A DNA stretch of 64,000 bases from Methanothrix sp. (GCA_017994055.1 JAGOLL010000001.1:1-64000), one strand, 5' to 3'; numbered from the stretch's first letter, positions 28,942 to 36,951 are shown. Notes: generated by a model from the sequence alone, not told the origin. Program-made: numbers and translations.

Positions 28942-30405
28942 ATGGAAAATGATCCCGATAGCTGGCGCGGTTATGAGTGGACGGCCCTCTCCGTGACCAC
29001 AGTAGGCGCGCTTCTCGCTTCCATTCAGGGCTCGGCTCTGCTCATAGCCCTGCCGGATATCATGGCCCAGCTTCATGCCGGGTTCATGACCATAATGTGG
29101 GTAATACTGGGGTTCATGCTCATCACCACAGCGTTGGTGCCGGTGGTGGGAAGGCTGGCGGACATGTTCGGCAGAAAGAGACTCTATAACGCCGGATTTG
29201 CCATCTTCACACTGGGCTCACTCCTATCCGGCCTCTCTCAGCCCCAGTTCCAGGGATGGGATATGGTCTTCTACCGCATGATTCAGGGCGTGGGGGGAGC
29301 GCTGCTCTTCACCAACAGCGCGGCCATTGTGACCGACGCTTTTCGCAAAGGTAGAGTAGGCCTGGGCCTGGGGATCAACACCATCGCCTTTTCCGCCGGC
29401 TTCTTGATGGGGCCGGTAATAGGAGGAATCCTGACCGCTATCGACTGGAGACTGGTTTTCCTGATCAATGTGCCCCTGGGAATCGCAGGCACGATCTGGG
29501 GAGTGCTGCGCCTGCGCGAGCCGGTCTCCCTGCCCGAAAGGCAGCGCTTCGACTGGTCGGGAAGCGTCACCTTCTCCATAGGCTTGGGAGCCCTGCTCCT
29601 GGCCGCCTCGCTGGTGGCCTTCCCGCTCATCGATGTCTCCTATGTCTATCTCCTCTTCGCTCTGGGCCTGGCTGGCCTCGTGGCCTTCTATGTGGTGGAG
29701 AGGCGGGCAGAAGAGCCCATGATGGACTTTCGGCTCTTTCAGGAGAAGCTCTTCGCCTATGCCAGTGTGGTCAATGCCATCAACGGATTGGCCCGGGGAG
29801 CAGTGCTCTTTGTCCTGATTTTCTTTCTGCAGGGGCCCTACGGCCTTGATCCCCTCTGGGCGGGGATCATGATGGCCCCCTTCGGAGCGGCATTCATGCT
29901 GGTGGGGCCGGTTTCGGGTTATCTCTCGGATAAATACGGCTCCCGCGGACTGGCCACTGCTGGGCTGCTGGTCTCCGCCGTAGGGCTGGTGGGCCTGGCC
30001 ACGGTGGTGAGCAGCACGCCCTACTGGCTGCTGGCGCTCTACCAGGCCCTGATGGGAGGCGGCTCAGGGCTCTTTGCCTCGCCCAATACCAATGCCATCA
30101 TGTCTTCGGTGGCGCCGGAGAAAAGGGGCATTGCGGCAGGGATCAATTCCATGCTCATGAATACCGGGCAGATGCTGAGCATCGCCATAGTCTTTCCCCT
30201 GGTGCTCAGCCGCATTCCTGAGGAGGTCATGTTCCGGGTCTTCCTCTACGGTGGAGGCATGAGCGGAGCATCTTTAGATGTATTTCAGTCTGGAATGCAT
30301 GAGGCATTCCTGGCCAGCTTTGCGGTCACACTGCTGGCGGCGGCCATCTCTGCTTTGCGGCCGGCGCATGGCCTGGCTAGGGGGGCTGGCAGGGTGGCGG
30401 TTTAG
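28942..30405 (+). CDS. MFS drug exporter, DHA2 (EmrB/QacA) type
   Basis: Fourteen-helix proton-driven exporter, 487 aa from the ATG at 28942. Characteristic motif A is GRLADMFGRKR after helix 2, motif C-like glycine-rich sequence is in helix 5 (AFSAGFLMGPVIGGIL), and the usual LINVPLGI loop follows helix 6. An ATG at 28840 is in frame but adds 34 polar residues; neither start has a good ribosome site. It sits at the left edge of a region with decayed copies: its C-terminal sequence recurs in degraded form at 31525-31613. A perfect palindrome follows the stop. Substrate unknown. Confidence 0.85.
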   Translation: MENDPDSWRGYEWTALSVTTVGALLASIQGSALLIALPDIMAQLHAGFMTIMWVILGFMLITTALVPVVGRLADMFGRKRLYNAGFAIFTLGSLLSGLSQPQFQGWDMVFYRMIQGVGGALLFTNSAAIVTDAFRKGRVGLGLGINTIAFSAGFLMGPVIGGILTAIDWRLVFLINVPLGIAGTIWGVLRLREPVSLPERQRFDWSGSVTFSIGLGALLLAASLVAFPLIDVSYVYLLFALGLAGLVAFYVVERRAEEPMMDFRLFQEKLFAYASVVNAINGLARGAVLFVLIFFLQGPYGLDPLWAGIMMAPFGAAFMLVGPVSGYLSDKYGSRGLATAGLLVSAVGLVGLATVVSSTPYWLLALYQALMGGGSGLFASPNTNAIMSSVAPEKRGIAAGINSMLMNTGQMLSIAIVFPLVLSRIPEEVMFRVFLYGGGMSGASLDVFQSGMHEAFLASFAVTLLAAAISALRPAHGLARGAGRVAV

Positions 30406-30410
30406 GATGG

Positions 30411-30432
30411 GGATGCAATGAGCATTGCATCC
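30411..30432. repeat. perfect 10-bp inverted repeat after MFS gene
   Basis: GGATGCAATG-AG-CATTGCATCC, arms of 10 bp with a 2-nt centre, 5 bp after the MFS stop codon. It may be a transcript-end hairpin or a protein-binding site. No U tract follows it, so a simple intrinsic terminator is less likely. Confidence 0.6.
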
Positions 30433-30528
30433 ATGTCAATGTACAAAAAGTGAGGCTGGCGGGAGCTCATTATTGCGATATCTGAATAAGAGCAAAGCAT
30501 AAAGGCCATCCAACTCGTCTCATTTATC

Positions 30529-31011
30529 TTATTCATAATCGGGCTCGCTTTCCAGCACATCTGCAAGCGAAAGGGCGGTTATCTCCATCAGACCGCCTGC
30601 GATCTTTTCATCGGTCATGTCCTGGTCCGACTCGTAGAAAGGGCTGGGTTTTTCCTCTTTGCTCTCTAAATCCTCATCCATAGAAAAAACGCTTTCCACA
30701 TCATTGGTCACATGACGGCCTACGTTGGGCTTGAGGGCTTGCTTTTCCACCAGATCGACCTTGATCCCCAGCAGATCGCTGAGATAGTTCTCCAGAGCTA
30801 TAAACTTCAGCAGCCCCATTTTCGGGTCATCGATCTCAACCAGCAGATCGAGGTCGCTGCTCTTCCTGGCCTCGCCCCGGACATAGGAGCCGAAGATGCC
30901 CAGGGACCTGACCTTCCACTTCTCGGAGAGCTCTGGCTTATGCTGCTGCAGGAGAATCTTAATCTCGTTCAGGGAGCGAGGTCCAATCCGCCGTGAACTG
31001 TTGCGAGCCAT
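30529..31011 (-). CDS. MNT-type nucleotidyltransferase (MntA-like)
   Basis: 160 aa. Minimal nucleotidyltransferase domain with GIFGSYVRGEARKSSDLDLL (GS and D-x-D catalytic motifs) near residues 38-57 and VDLVEKQALKP, typical of the antitoxin-like MNT proteins usually paired with a HEPN toxin. No HEPN gene is adjacent. An acidic tail of about 55 residues (after VGRHVTNDVESVF) is unusual. A degraded copy of its central segment is found 0.4 kb upstream on the same strand. It could be an orphan antitoxin or the stabilised half of a former toxin-antitoxin pair. Confidence 0.8.
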   Translation of the reverse strand: MARNSSRRIGPRSLNEIKILLQQHKPELSEKWKVRSLGIFGSYVRGEARKSSDLDLLVEIDDPKMGLLKFIALENYLSDLLGIKVDLVEKQALKPNVGRHVTNDVESVFSMDEDLESKEEKPSPFYESDQDMTDEKIAGGLMEITALSLADVLESEPDYE

Positions 31012-31111
31012 ACAAATCCCTTTGTATCTGTTATCAATTCAATTCTTTAAGCATTCGGCTCAATCGAGGTTTAGGAGCGTTGATCCTCATAGCCGAGAAG
31101 AGGACCTTGAA

Positions 31112-31381
31112 ATGAAAGTGGAGACCATGACGGATTCGGATATATGCGCCCTCTGTGGAGGCAAGCTGCGAGAGGGGCTTACTGAACTGGTATTGAAGGC
31201 TGGAGATGACCTGGCAGTCATCAAGAGAGTCCCGGCTCTGGTTTGTAGCTGCTGCGGCGAGGCGTATCTCACGCCGGAGGTATCCGAGAAAATAGATCGA
31301 GCCATGGAAGAGTATCGAGCGAGGAGACTTCCGGCAAGGCCAATCGCGGCGGGTGAGATCGAACTCAAGATGAGTGCATGA
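31112..31381 (+). CDS. YgiT-type zinc finger protein (MqsA-like antitoxin family)
   Basis: 89 aa. Two C-x-x-C pairs (CALCGG and CSCCGEAYLTPEV) bind one zinc in the YgiT/MqsA N-terminal fold; the helix VSEKIDRAMEEYRARR follows. The DNA-binding HTH of full-length MqsA is absent. Such short proteins are normally encoded next to a DUF4258/MqsR-type toxin, but none is seen within 300 bp on either side. ATG 31112 follows GAGG; ATG 31127 is possible. It is divergent from the nucleotidyltransferase gene. Confidence 0.75.
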   Translation: MKVETMTDSDICALCGGKLREGLTELVLKAGDDLAVIKRVPALVCSCCGEAYLTPEVSEKIDRAMEEYRARRLPARPIAAGEIELKMSA

Positions 31382-31423
31382 TAGAAATGGTCTCCATGAC
31401 CCCTTGCTGTCTCCGGGAGGCCT

Positions 31424-31492
31424 TCATAAGTTTTCCACCTCTTCCAGCACATGACGGCCTGTGGCGGGCTTGAGGGCTTGCTTTTCCACCAG
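31424..31492 (-). pseudogene. fragment of a second MNT nucleotidyltransferase gene
   Basis: Read on the minus strand, this gives LVEKQALKPATGRHVLEEVE followed by N, L and a stop. It closely matches LVEKQALKPNVGRHVTNDVE of the intact gene at 30529-31011. Nothing upstream continues the gene, so only a C-terminal stub of about 22 codons remains. Confidence 0.7.
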
Positions 31493-31524
31493 TGAGCACA
31501 CGTCTCTGGGCAACTTGCACTGGG

Positions 31525-31613
31525 ATGCATGCGGCGTTCCTCTCCAGCTTTGCGACCACATTGTTTGCGGCTATAAATCTCCGCTTTTGGCCAGCGCACA
31601 ATTTAGCCAGAGA
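31525..31613 (+). pseudogene. C-terminal fragment of a second MFS exporter gene
   Basis: The plus strand encodes MHAAFLSSFATTLFAAINLR then FWPAHNLAR, matching MHEAFLASFAVTLLAAAISA then LRPAHGLAR at the end of the intact MFS protein (about 30298-30390). The rest of the gene is missing. Together with the neighbouring nucleotidyltransferase stub it marks a decayed, rearranged duplicate of this locus. Confidence 0.7.
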
Positions 31614-31664
31614 CTGCCAGGATAGTCGAGGAACCTCTTGCGCTGGCCACCACGCTTAATGATC

Positions 31665-32399
31665 TTATGGATTTAATTCTAATCTCACTTGAGTTACCAC
31701 CCTCCTGGGTGGGAACTCAAAAAATTCTGTGGTTCCTAATGGGTCAATCGAAACTAACCACTGGTTTTGTGCTATATTTTGATTGAGTCTAATGCGCCTT
31801 TGAGAACATAACTGAAATTCTTCGCTGCCGGATACGTTATAAAATACTTTTAATAAATATGTTGATCTAACGAAGTTAAAGTCGCTGGTATTAACAAAAA
31901 GAATTTTCTTGGGCACGCTGGCACCTGATGGAATTGTAAATGAGTACAGAGGGCTCTCAAATGCCGCTGGCAGATCGTTTCCTTCTTGAAGGAACCTAAG
32001 GTCCATATTATCAATATATGGGACAAATTCAAAAATGAGTCCTTCTTCCGTAACCAATTCGAGTTTAAGAGTTTCTATTGTCCCAATTTTGCTTCCAATA
32101 TTGGTGAAATTTAGTTGCGGGTAAATACTGGCACTATATTCTGTTCTACCAGATTCGCCATTACTCAAAAGCAGGTATCGAATATTTGAGCATTTTATGA
32201 TTGGCCCTCTAAAGTGATTATACCAAATGGCAATACCCGTGGCAAAAAGGGCAACGATTCCTGATAGGCCAGCAAAGCTAGCTAGAAATTGAGCCCAATA
32301 AGGCAAATCGCTATGCAAGGTAGCATTAATTGAGGGGATAGGAATTATGGGGCACATTATTGAGTCATTAAGAACGGTCGGATACATTAGATAGTCCAA
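31665..32399 (-). CDS. hypothetical single-pass membrane protein
   Basis: 244 aa, not recognised. One membrane helix (LASFAGLSGIVALFATGIAIWY, split here as about 38-59) is followed by about 185 residues rich in beta-forming and aromatic residues, with several Asn-x-Ser/Thr sites. The TTG start follows GGTGATGG by a few bases. It is more AT-rich than its neighbours, which together with the adjacent gene fragments suggests an acquired segment. Confidence 0.6.
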   Translation of the reverse strand: MDYLMYPTVLNDSIMCPIIPIPSINATLHSDLPYWAQFLASFAGLSGIVALFATGIAIWYNHFRGPIIKCSNIRYLLLSNGESGRTEYSASIYPQLNFTNIGSKIGTIETLKLELVTEEGLIFEFVPYIDNMDLRFLQEGNDLPAAFESPLYSFTIPSGASVPKKILFVNTSDFNFVRSTYLLKVFYNVSGSEEFQLCSQRRIRLNQNIAQNQWLVSIDPLGTTEFFEFPPRRVVTQVRLELNP

Positions 32400-32552
32400 T
32401 TGCCATCACCGCAAGAATTGCTACCAGCCTTCTTTCTTGATCTCCTCTTCTCCGGTTTTAAGGATATCCGTCTAATGCCTTGGTGGAGCTTTACCTCGTG
32501 GGCGCGGAGGAGAACACCTAATAGTCCTTACTCCATTGCGTAAGGATACGAT

Positions 32553-33527
32553 TTACGCCCACCTCACCATCACATCATCCGTCCGATACCCCGGCCTCAC
32601 CTTCGACTCCGCCAGCGGCGTCCTCACCCCGCTTTTCATCATTAAGAGCCCTGTATAGGCGATCATGGAGCCGTTGTCCCCCATGAACTTTCGGGCCGGG
32701 AGGAAGAACTTCGCCCCCCTCTCCTGGCACATGATCTCCAGCATCTCCCCCAGCCGCTTGTTGGCCCCCACTCCGCCCACGAGCATGGCCTCCTTCTTCT
32801 CCGCATGGGCCATGGCCCGCTCCGTAACCTCCACCAGCATGGCGAAGGCCGTCTCCTGCAGGCTGTAGCAGACATCGGCCAGGTCGTGCTTCTTCGCCGC
32901 CTCTGTGGCGGCGGTGGACAGGCCGGAGAAGGAGAGGTCCATCCCCTTCACCGTATAGGGCAGGGGGATATACTCCTTGGCGCCGCGCGCCAGCTCCTCC
33001 ACCTTGGGCCCGCCCGGATGGGGCAGCCCCACGGAGCGGGCGAACTTGTCGATGGCGTTGCCCACGCTGATGTCGAGCGTCTCGCCGAATATTCGATATC
33101 GCCCCTGGCGCAAGGCCAGCACCTGGGAGTTGGCCCCGCTGACATAGATCACCGCCGGATCACGGGCCCCGGACTGCCACTTGCCCACCTCGATGTGGGC
33201 CACGCAGTGGTTGACGCCCACGAGCGGCAGGCCGAAACGCAGGCTGAGGGCCCGCGCCGCCGTGGCCACCGTCCGCAGGCACGGCCCCAGCCCCGGCCCC
33301 TGGGAGAAGGCAATGCCGTCCATCTTCAGCCCCTCCTTCCGGGCGAAGCCTATCACATCCCCGACAACTTTCGGCATATGCTCGGCGTGATGCTGGGCCG
33401 CCTCGCGGGGATGGATGCCGCCTTTAGCAGGAACGTAGGTGGCGGCCTTCTCGTATAGAACCCATGCCTCATCCACTAATGCAGCGGAGAGATTCCAGGC
33501 TGTGCCCTCCAGTCCGAAGATGATCAT
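32553..33527 (-). CDS. kae1: tRNA threonylcarbamoyladenosine synthesis protein Kae1
   Basis: Catalytic ASKHA-fold subunit of the archaeal KEOPS complex, which transfers threonylcarbamoyl to A37 of ANN-reading tRNAs. It is 324 aa, with metal site HCVAHIE, nucleotide motifs SGANSQVL, GNAIDKFARS, HPGGPKVEELA and VGGVGANKRLGEML. In many euryarchaea Kae1 is fused to the kinase Bud32; here the protein stops after the Kae1 domain and no Bud32 gene follows. A longer start exists at 33599, but the ATG at 33527 gives the canonical N-terminus and lies one base after the purD stop, so the two are coupled. Confidence 0.93.
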   Translation of the reverse strand: MIIFGLEGTAWNLSAALVDEAWVLYEKAATYVPAKGGIHPREAAQHHAEHMPKVVGDVIGFARKEGLKMDGIAFSQGPGLGPCLRTVATAARALSLRFGLPLVGVNHCVAHIEVGKWQSGARDPAVIYVSGANSQVLALRQGRYRIFGETLDISVGNAIDKFARSVGLPHPGGPKVEELARGAKEYIPLPYTVKGMDLSFSGLSTAATEAAKKHDLADVCYSLQETAFAMLVEVTERAMAHAEKKEAMLVGGVGANKRLGEMLEIMCQERGAKFFLPARKFMGDNGSMIAYTGLLMMKSGVRTPLAESKVRPGYRTDDVMVRWA

Positions 33528-33528
33528 C

Positions 33529-34956
33529 CTAGACGTACCCCGCTCCGATGTCCTTCCGGTAGCGCATGCCGTTGAACCTGATCCGTTTGATATTGTCATA
33601 GGCCTTGGCCCTGGCCTGGGCCAGGCTCTCTCCCCGGCCTACCAGGGTGAGCACCCGCCCGCCAGTGGTGAAAAGCCGCTTCTTTCCAGAGGCGTCCTGG
33701 CCCAAGGCGGTGCCGTTGTGGTAGACCAGGACATCGTGATCCACCTTCTCCAGGCCGGATATGGGCATATTGGTGTAATGCTCTCCGGGATAGCCGGGCC
33801 GCTCCCCTCCTCCGGCAGCGCCGGAGGTGAGTGGCTTGATTGCTCTGCCGGATATGGCGCAGATCCCCAGGCAGTAATCCCTAGACCACTGCAAGGGCAC
33901 GCCTCCCAGATTCCCGTCCAGCAGGGCTTCCGAGAGTTGGTAGAAGTCCGTCTCCAGCCGGGGCAGAATCACCTGGGCCTCGGGATCGCCCAGCCGCACA
34001 TTGATCTCCAGAACCGACGGCTCCCGCTCCTGGGATATCATCAAGCCGAAGTAGATCACGCCGACGTAGCTGTGCCCCGTGGCCTCCCGGAAGCCGCGCA
34101 CGGTGGGAATGGCGATCTTCTTCATGATCTTCTCTGTCAGCTCTCCGTCCAGCCAGGGATGGGGCGAGAAGCCCCCCATGCCTCCGGTATTGGGATTGTT
34201 GTCCAGATTGGGATTGCCGGATAGCTTGTTAAAGAGCCGCACCGCCACCGCCTCCTCCGCCGAGAAGGCCTGCTTGTAGTCCAGAGCCGACTCCAGGGGC
34301 AGAACGCTCTTTCCATCGCTCAGAGCAAAGAACATCAGCTCCCGCCCCTCCAGCTTATCTTCTATCTCGATTCTATCCCCCGCCGCTCCGAAGAGCTTGG
34401 GGCTCTCCATGATCCTCTCTATGGTGGACAGAGCCTCCTCATCTCCGGCGCAGACTACCGAGCCCTTTCCCGCCGCCAGGCCATCCGCTTTTACCACCAG
34501 CCCCTGGCCGGGATTATCGGCGCAGAAGGCCCGCACATATTCTTTCGCCTCGGCGGGATCATCGAAGTTGCTGCAGGGCGGAACAGGCACGCCAAGGCCT
34601 TTCAGAAGATCCTTGGTGGTGCACTTGCTGTTCTCCAGGACCGCCGCCTCCTTCTTGGGACCCAAAATCCTCTGCCCCTCTTCTTGGAAGATATTGACTA
34701 TGCCCTCGGATAGATAGCCCTCCGGCCCCACGAAGGTCAGATCGATCTCATTTGCTTTGGCGAATGCCAGCAGCTCGGGAATGCTTTTCGGTGGCCTGCC
34801 CTCCACCTGGGCCAGGCGGCATTTGTCCATCATCTCGCTTCCCGCATTGCCGGGAGAGACGAACACCTTCTCCACAGCGCCGCTTCTGGCGAAGGCATGG
34901 GCTATGGCGTTTCCCCTGCCTCCCGCATCCACCACAAAGACTCTCTTGCCGGACAA
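33529..34956 (-). CDS. purD: phosphoribosylamine-glycine ligase
   Basis: GAR synthetase, second step of purine synthesis: joins glycine to phosphoribosylamine using ATP. ATP-grasp enzyme, 475 aa, a little longer than bacterial PurD (about 430). Landmarks: VFVVDAGGRGNAIAHAFARS at the N-terminus, the VSPGNAG motif, VVKADGLAAGKGSVV, the metal site LEINVRLGDPEAQVILP and the C-terminal TGGRVLTLVGRGESLAQAR. The TTG start at 34956 follows GGGA. It is the first gene of a purD-kae1 pair and divergent from glnA. Confidence 0.94.
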   Translation of the reverse strand: MSGKRVFVVDAGGRGNAIAHAFARSGAVEKVFVSPGNAGSEMMDKCRLAQVEGRPPKSIPELLAFAKANEIDLTFVGPEGYLSEGIVNIFQEEGQRILGPKKEAAVLENSKCTTKDLLKGLGVPVPPCSNFDDPAEAKEYVRAFCADNPGQGLVVKADGLAAGKGSVVCAGDEEALSTIERIMESPKLFGAAGDRIEIEDKLEGRELMFFALSDGKSVLPLESALDYKQAFSAEEAVAVRLFNKLSGNPNLDNNPNTGGMGGFSPHPWLDGELTEKIMKKIAIPTVRGFREATGHSYVGVIYFGLMISQEREPSVLEINVRLGDPEAQVILPRLETDFYQLSEALLDGNLGGVPLQWSRDYCLGICAISGRAIKPLTSGAAGGGERPGYPGEHYTNMPISGLEKVDHDVLVYHNGTALGQDASGKKRLFTTGGRVLTLVGRGESLAQARAKAYDNIKRIRFNGMRYRKDIGAGYV

Positions 34957-35059
34957 TCAAATCCCTATCCGAATCCCTATCAATAGCCTAACCCTAAATA
35001 AGCATAATTGCCGGCATTGCCCGGCCCGCCGGAATGGTCATTCCTCCCCATCGGTTAGC

Positions 35060-35069
35060 TATATAAAAG
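35060..35069 (+). promoter_or_regulatory. TATA box of glnA
   Basis: TATATAAAAG. Initiation would be near 35088, leaving a leader of about 70 nt to the ATG. I see no clear GGTA-N6-TACC NrpR-type operator in this stretch. Confidence 0.55.
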
Positions 35070-35158
35070 CGCAGGTAACAGCCAGTTCGCATTGCGATTC
35101 GCGCCCCGGCGCACGGGTCAGGATTGTTTTGCTGTCCCGCCCAGGAGATGGTATTGTC

Positions 35159-36484
35159 ATGTACTCACAGGAGCAGGTCCTTGAAATGATCAGGGAGAAG
35201 AACATAGAGTTCCTCCGGCTGCAATTCACGGATATTTCGGGCATAGTAAAAAACGTGGCCATTCCCACCACCCAGATCGGAAAAGCTCTCAAGAGCGGCA
35301 TATCCTTTGATGGCTCATCCATAGAGGGTTTTGCCAGGATTCAGGAGTCGGATATGGTCCTGCAACCGGACCTTTCCACATTCAGCGTCCTTCCCTGGAG
35401 CAACAAGGACGGCTCCAATGAGGCCAGGGTGATCTGCGATGTACACCTGCCCAGCGGCAAGCCCTTCCCAGGAGACCCCCGCCATGTTCTGCGCCGCCAG
35501 CTGGAACGGGCCAGGGAGATGGGCTTCAAGATGAATGTAGGCCCTGAACTGGAGTTTTTCCTTTTCGAGAAGCAGAACGGCGGCTCGGCCACGGTCCCCC
35601 ACGACTTCGGCGGCTACTTCGACCTCGGTCCGGTGGACCTGGCGGAGGGCGTCCGTCGCGAGATCGTCCGGGCCCTGATCCAGATGGGCTTCACCATCGA
35701 GGCCTCCCATCATGAGGTAGCCCGGGGCCAGCATGAGATAGACTTCGTTTATGACGACGCCCTGAAGAATGCAGACAAGGTGGTCACATTCAAGTATGTG
35801 ACCAAGACCATAGCCATGCAAAATGGCCTGCGGGCCACCTTCATGCCTAAGCCCATCTATGGCGCAGCCGGCACCGGCATGCATGCTAATATCTCCCTCT
35901 TCCGGGGTATAGAGAATGCATTCTTTGATCCGGAGACCAAATGGGGCATCAGCGACCTGGCCAGGTTCTTCGTGGGCGGACTGATTGAGCATGCTCCGGC
36001 CATCACCGCCATAGCCAATCCCCTCATCAACTCCTACAAGCGACTGGTCTCCGGATTTGAGGCCCCGGTTTACATCACCTGGTCCGGTCCCAACCGCTCC
36101 TCTCTCATAAGGATCCCCTCCGGCAGGGGCCTTTCCACGCGCATTGAATTCCGCTCCCCCGATCCCTCCTGCAATCCCTATCTGACCTTCTCTGTTATCC
36201 TGGCCGCCGGCCTGGACGGAATCAAACGGGGCATAGATCCGGGAGATCCGGTAGACCTCAATGTCTATCACCTCAGCCCGGGAGAGAGAAAAGCTATGGG
36301 CATAGCCACTCTGCCCGCCAACCTCAAGGAGGCTCTGGACTGCCTGGAGGCGGACAAGGTCATACGCGACGCCCTGGGCGAGCATGTATATGAGAATATC
36401 ATGCGCCTGGGACTCCTGGAATTGGAGGCCTACAACACCTTTGTCCACCCCTGGGAGGTCGAAAGGTACATCAATCAGTTTTAA
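35159..36484 (+). CDS. glnA: glutamine synthetase, type I
   Basis: Makes glutamine from glutamate, ammonia and ATP in the cytoplasm; dodecameric GSI family. It is 441 aa, the length of the GSI-alpha group, which is not adenylylated. Motifs: FTDISGIVKN, FDGSSIEGFARIQESDM, the metal/ammonia site GPELEFFLF, HHEVARGQHEIDF, AGTGMHANISLF and NRSSLIRIP. Longer in-frame starts run back to 34757 but lie within the divergent purD gene; the ATG at 35159 has AGGAGATGG just upstream and matches the family N-terminus. C-terminus VERYINQF is typical of regulator-sensitive GSI-alpha. Confidence 0.95.
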   Translation: MYSQEQVLEMIREKNIEFLRLQFTDISGIVKNVAIPTTQIGKALKSGISFDGSSIEGFARIQESDMVLQPDLSTFSVLPWSNKDGSNEARVICDVHLPSGKPFPGDPRHVLRRQLERAREMGFKMNVGPELEFFLFEKQNGGSATVPHDFGGYFDLGPVDLAEGVRREIVRALIQMGFTIEASHHEVARGQHEIDFVYDDALKNADKVVTFKYVTKTIAMQNGLRATFMPKPIYGAAGTGMHANISLFRGIENAFFDPETKWGISDLARFFVGGLIEHAPAITAIANPLINSYKRLVSGFEAPVYITWSGPNRSSLIRIPSGRGLSTRIEFRSPDPSCNPYLTFSVILAAGLDGIKRGIDPGDPVDLNVYHLSPGERKAMGIATLPANLKEALDCLEADKVIRDALGEHVYENIMRLGLLELEAYNTFVHPWEVERYINQF

Positions 36485-36524
36485 GGACGGGGGGGGCGCG
36501 GCTGCGCTCTTCTCCCTATATCTC

Positions 36525-36530
36525 TTTTTT
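36525..36530 (+). terminator. T-tract terminator of glnA
   Basis: A T6 run in a pyrimidine-rich stretch about 40 bp after the glnA stop codon, suitable as an archaeal U-tract terminator. Confidence 0.4.
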
Positions 36531-36630
36531 GTCTCATCCGTTTGCCATTTGCTTCCGTCTGGAATTGTCAGCTAAAAGATCATGGGCAAGAGAATGCAGC
36601 GGTGCTGTGATGGGGCCGGCCACCCGAAAT

Positions 36631-36639
36631 GTATATATC
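36631..36639 (+). promoter_or_regulatory. TATA box of tRNA-Lys / tRNA-Trp
   Basis: GTATATATC, centred 27 bp before the first base of tRNA-Lys, so transcription should start at or next to the mature 5' end. Confidence 0.55.
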
Positions 36640-36661
36640 TAGCATCGACCTTGCATGGTCC

Positions 36662-36735
36662 GGGCCGGTAGCTTAGTCAGGCAGAGCGAAAGGCTCTTAA
36701 CCTTTAGGTCGGGGGTTCAAATCCCTCTCGGCCCG
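36662..36735 (+). tRNA. tRNA-Lys (anticodon CTT)
   Basis: 74 nt. Acceptor GGGCCGG pairs with TCGGCCC (one G-U), anticodon arm AAAGG-CTCTTAA-CCTTT gives anticodon CTT, and the T loop is TTCAAAT. Discriminator G; CCA is not encoded. tRNA-Trp begins only 11 nt later, so the two are probably co-transcribed. Confidence 0.93.
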
Positions 36736-36746
36736 CTTAAAAAACC

Positions 36747-36951
36747 GGGGCTGTGGCCTAGCCAGGTAGGGCGACGGGCTCCAGCGGTATAATTTGATGA
36801 TGAGAAACGGGTCTACTGAGATCTCTCGACGGGGAGATTGTTGATGATCCGTTGGAGCACTGAAATGGGCTTTATCAGCCTGCCGTTTTCCGGCTGTGCT
36901 TTCAGTATCGGAGAGACCCGTCGATCGTGAGTTCGAATCTCACCAGCCCCA
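36747..36951 (+). tRNA. tRNA-Trp (anticodon CCA) with 131-nt intron
   Basis: Exons 36747-36784 and 36916-36951, joined after position 37. Acceptor GGGGCTG pairs with CAGCCCC, discriminator A, no encoded CCA; anticodon loop after splicing is CTCCAGA; T arm GTGAG-TTCGAAT-CTCAC. The splice sites form a bulge-helix-bulge: CTCC (positions 32-35) pairs with GGAG at the intron 3' end, bulges are A-G-C and A-G-A, and cutting after the second base of each bulge gives the junction G37/A38. The intron carries a box C/D guide RNA (separate entry). Confidence 0.93.
36795..36865 (+). ncRNA. box C/D guide RNA in tRNA-Trp intron
   Basis: Box C ATGATGA (36797-36803), D' CTGA (36816-36819), C' TGATGA (36842-36847), D CTGA (36860-36863). 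The guide before D (TTGGAGC) pairs with GCTCCA of the anticodon loop; the fifth base from D faces C34. The guide before D' (ACGGGTCT) pairs with AGACCCGT; the fifth base from D' faces C39. It therefore directs 2'-O-methylation of C34 and position 39 of its own tRNA, as known for euryarchaeal tRNA-Trp introns. A small hairpin (ATCTC/GAGAT) lies between D' and C'. Confidence 0.88.

Noticed and set aside
31087-31599. 170-codon minus-strand frame across the YgiT gene and gene fragments
   Set aside because: It reads the wrong frame of the nucleotidyltransferase stub and is antisense to YgiT; the correct frame gives the recognisable fragment.
34757-35158. Long N-terminal extension of glutamine synthetase
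   Set aside because: It runs antisense to purD and across the TATA box; the ATG at 35159 has a good ribosome site and gives the standard N-terminus.
36662-36951. tRNA genes as attachment site of an integrated element
   Set aside because: No integrase and no duplicated tRNA 3' end was found nearby.
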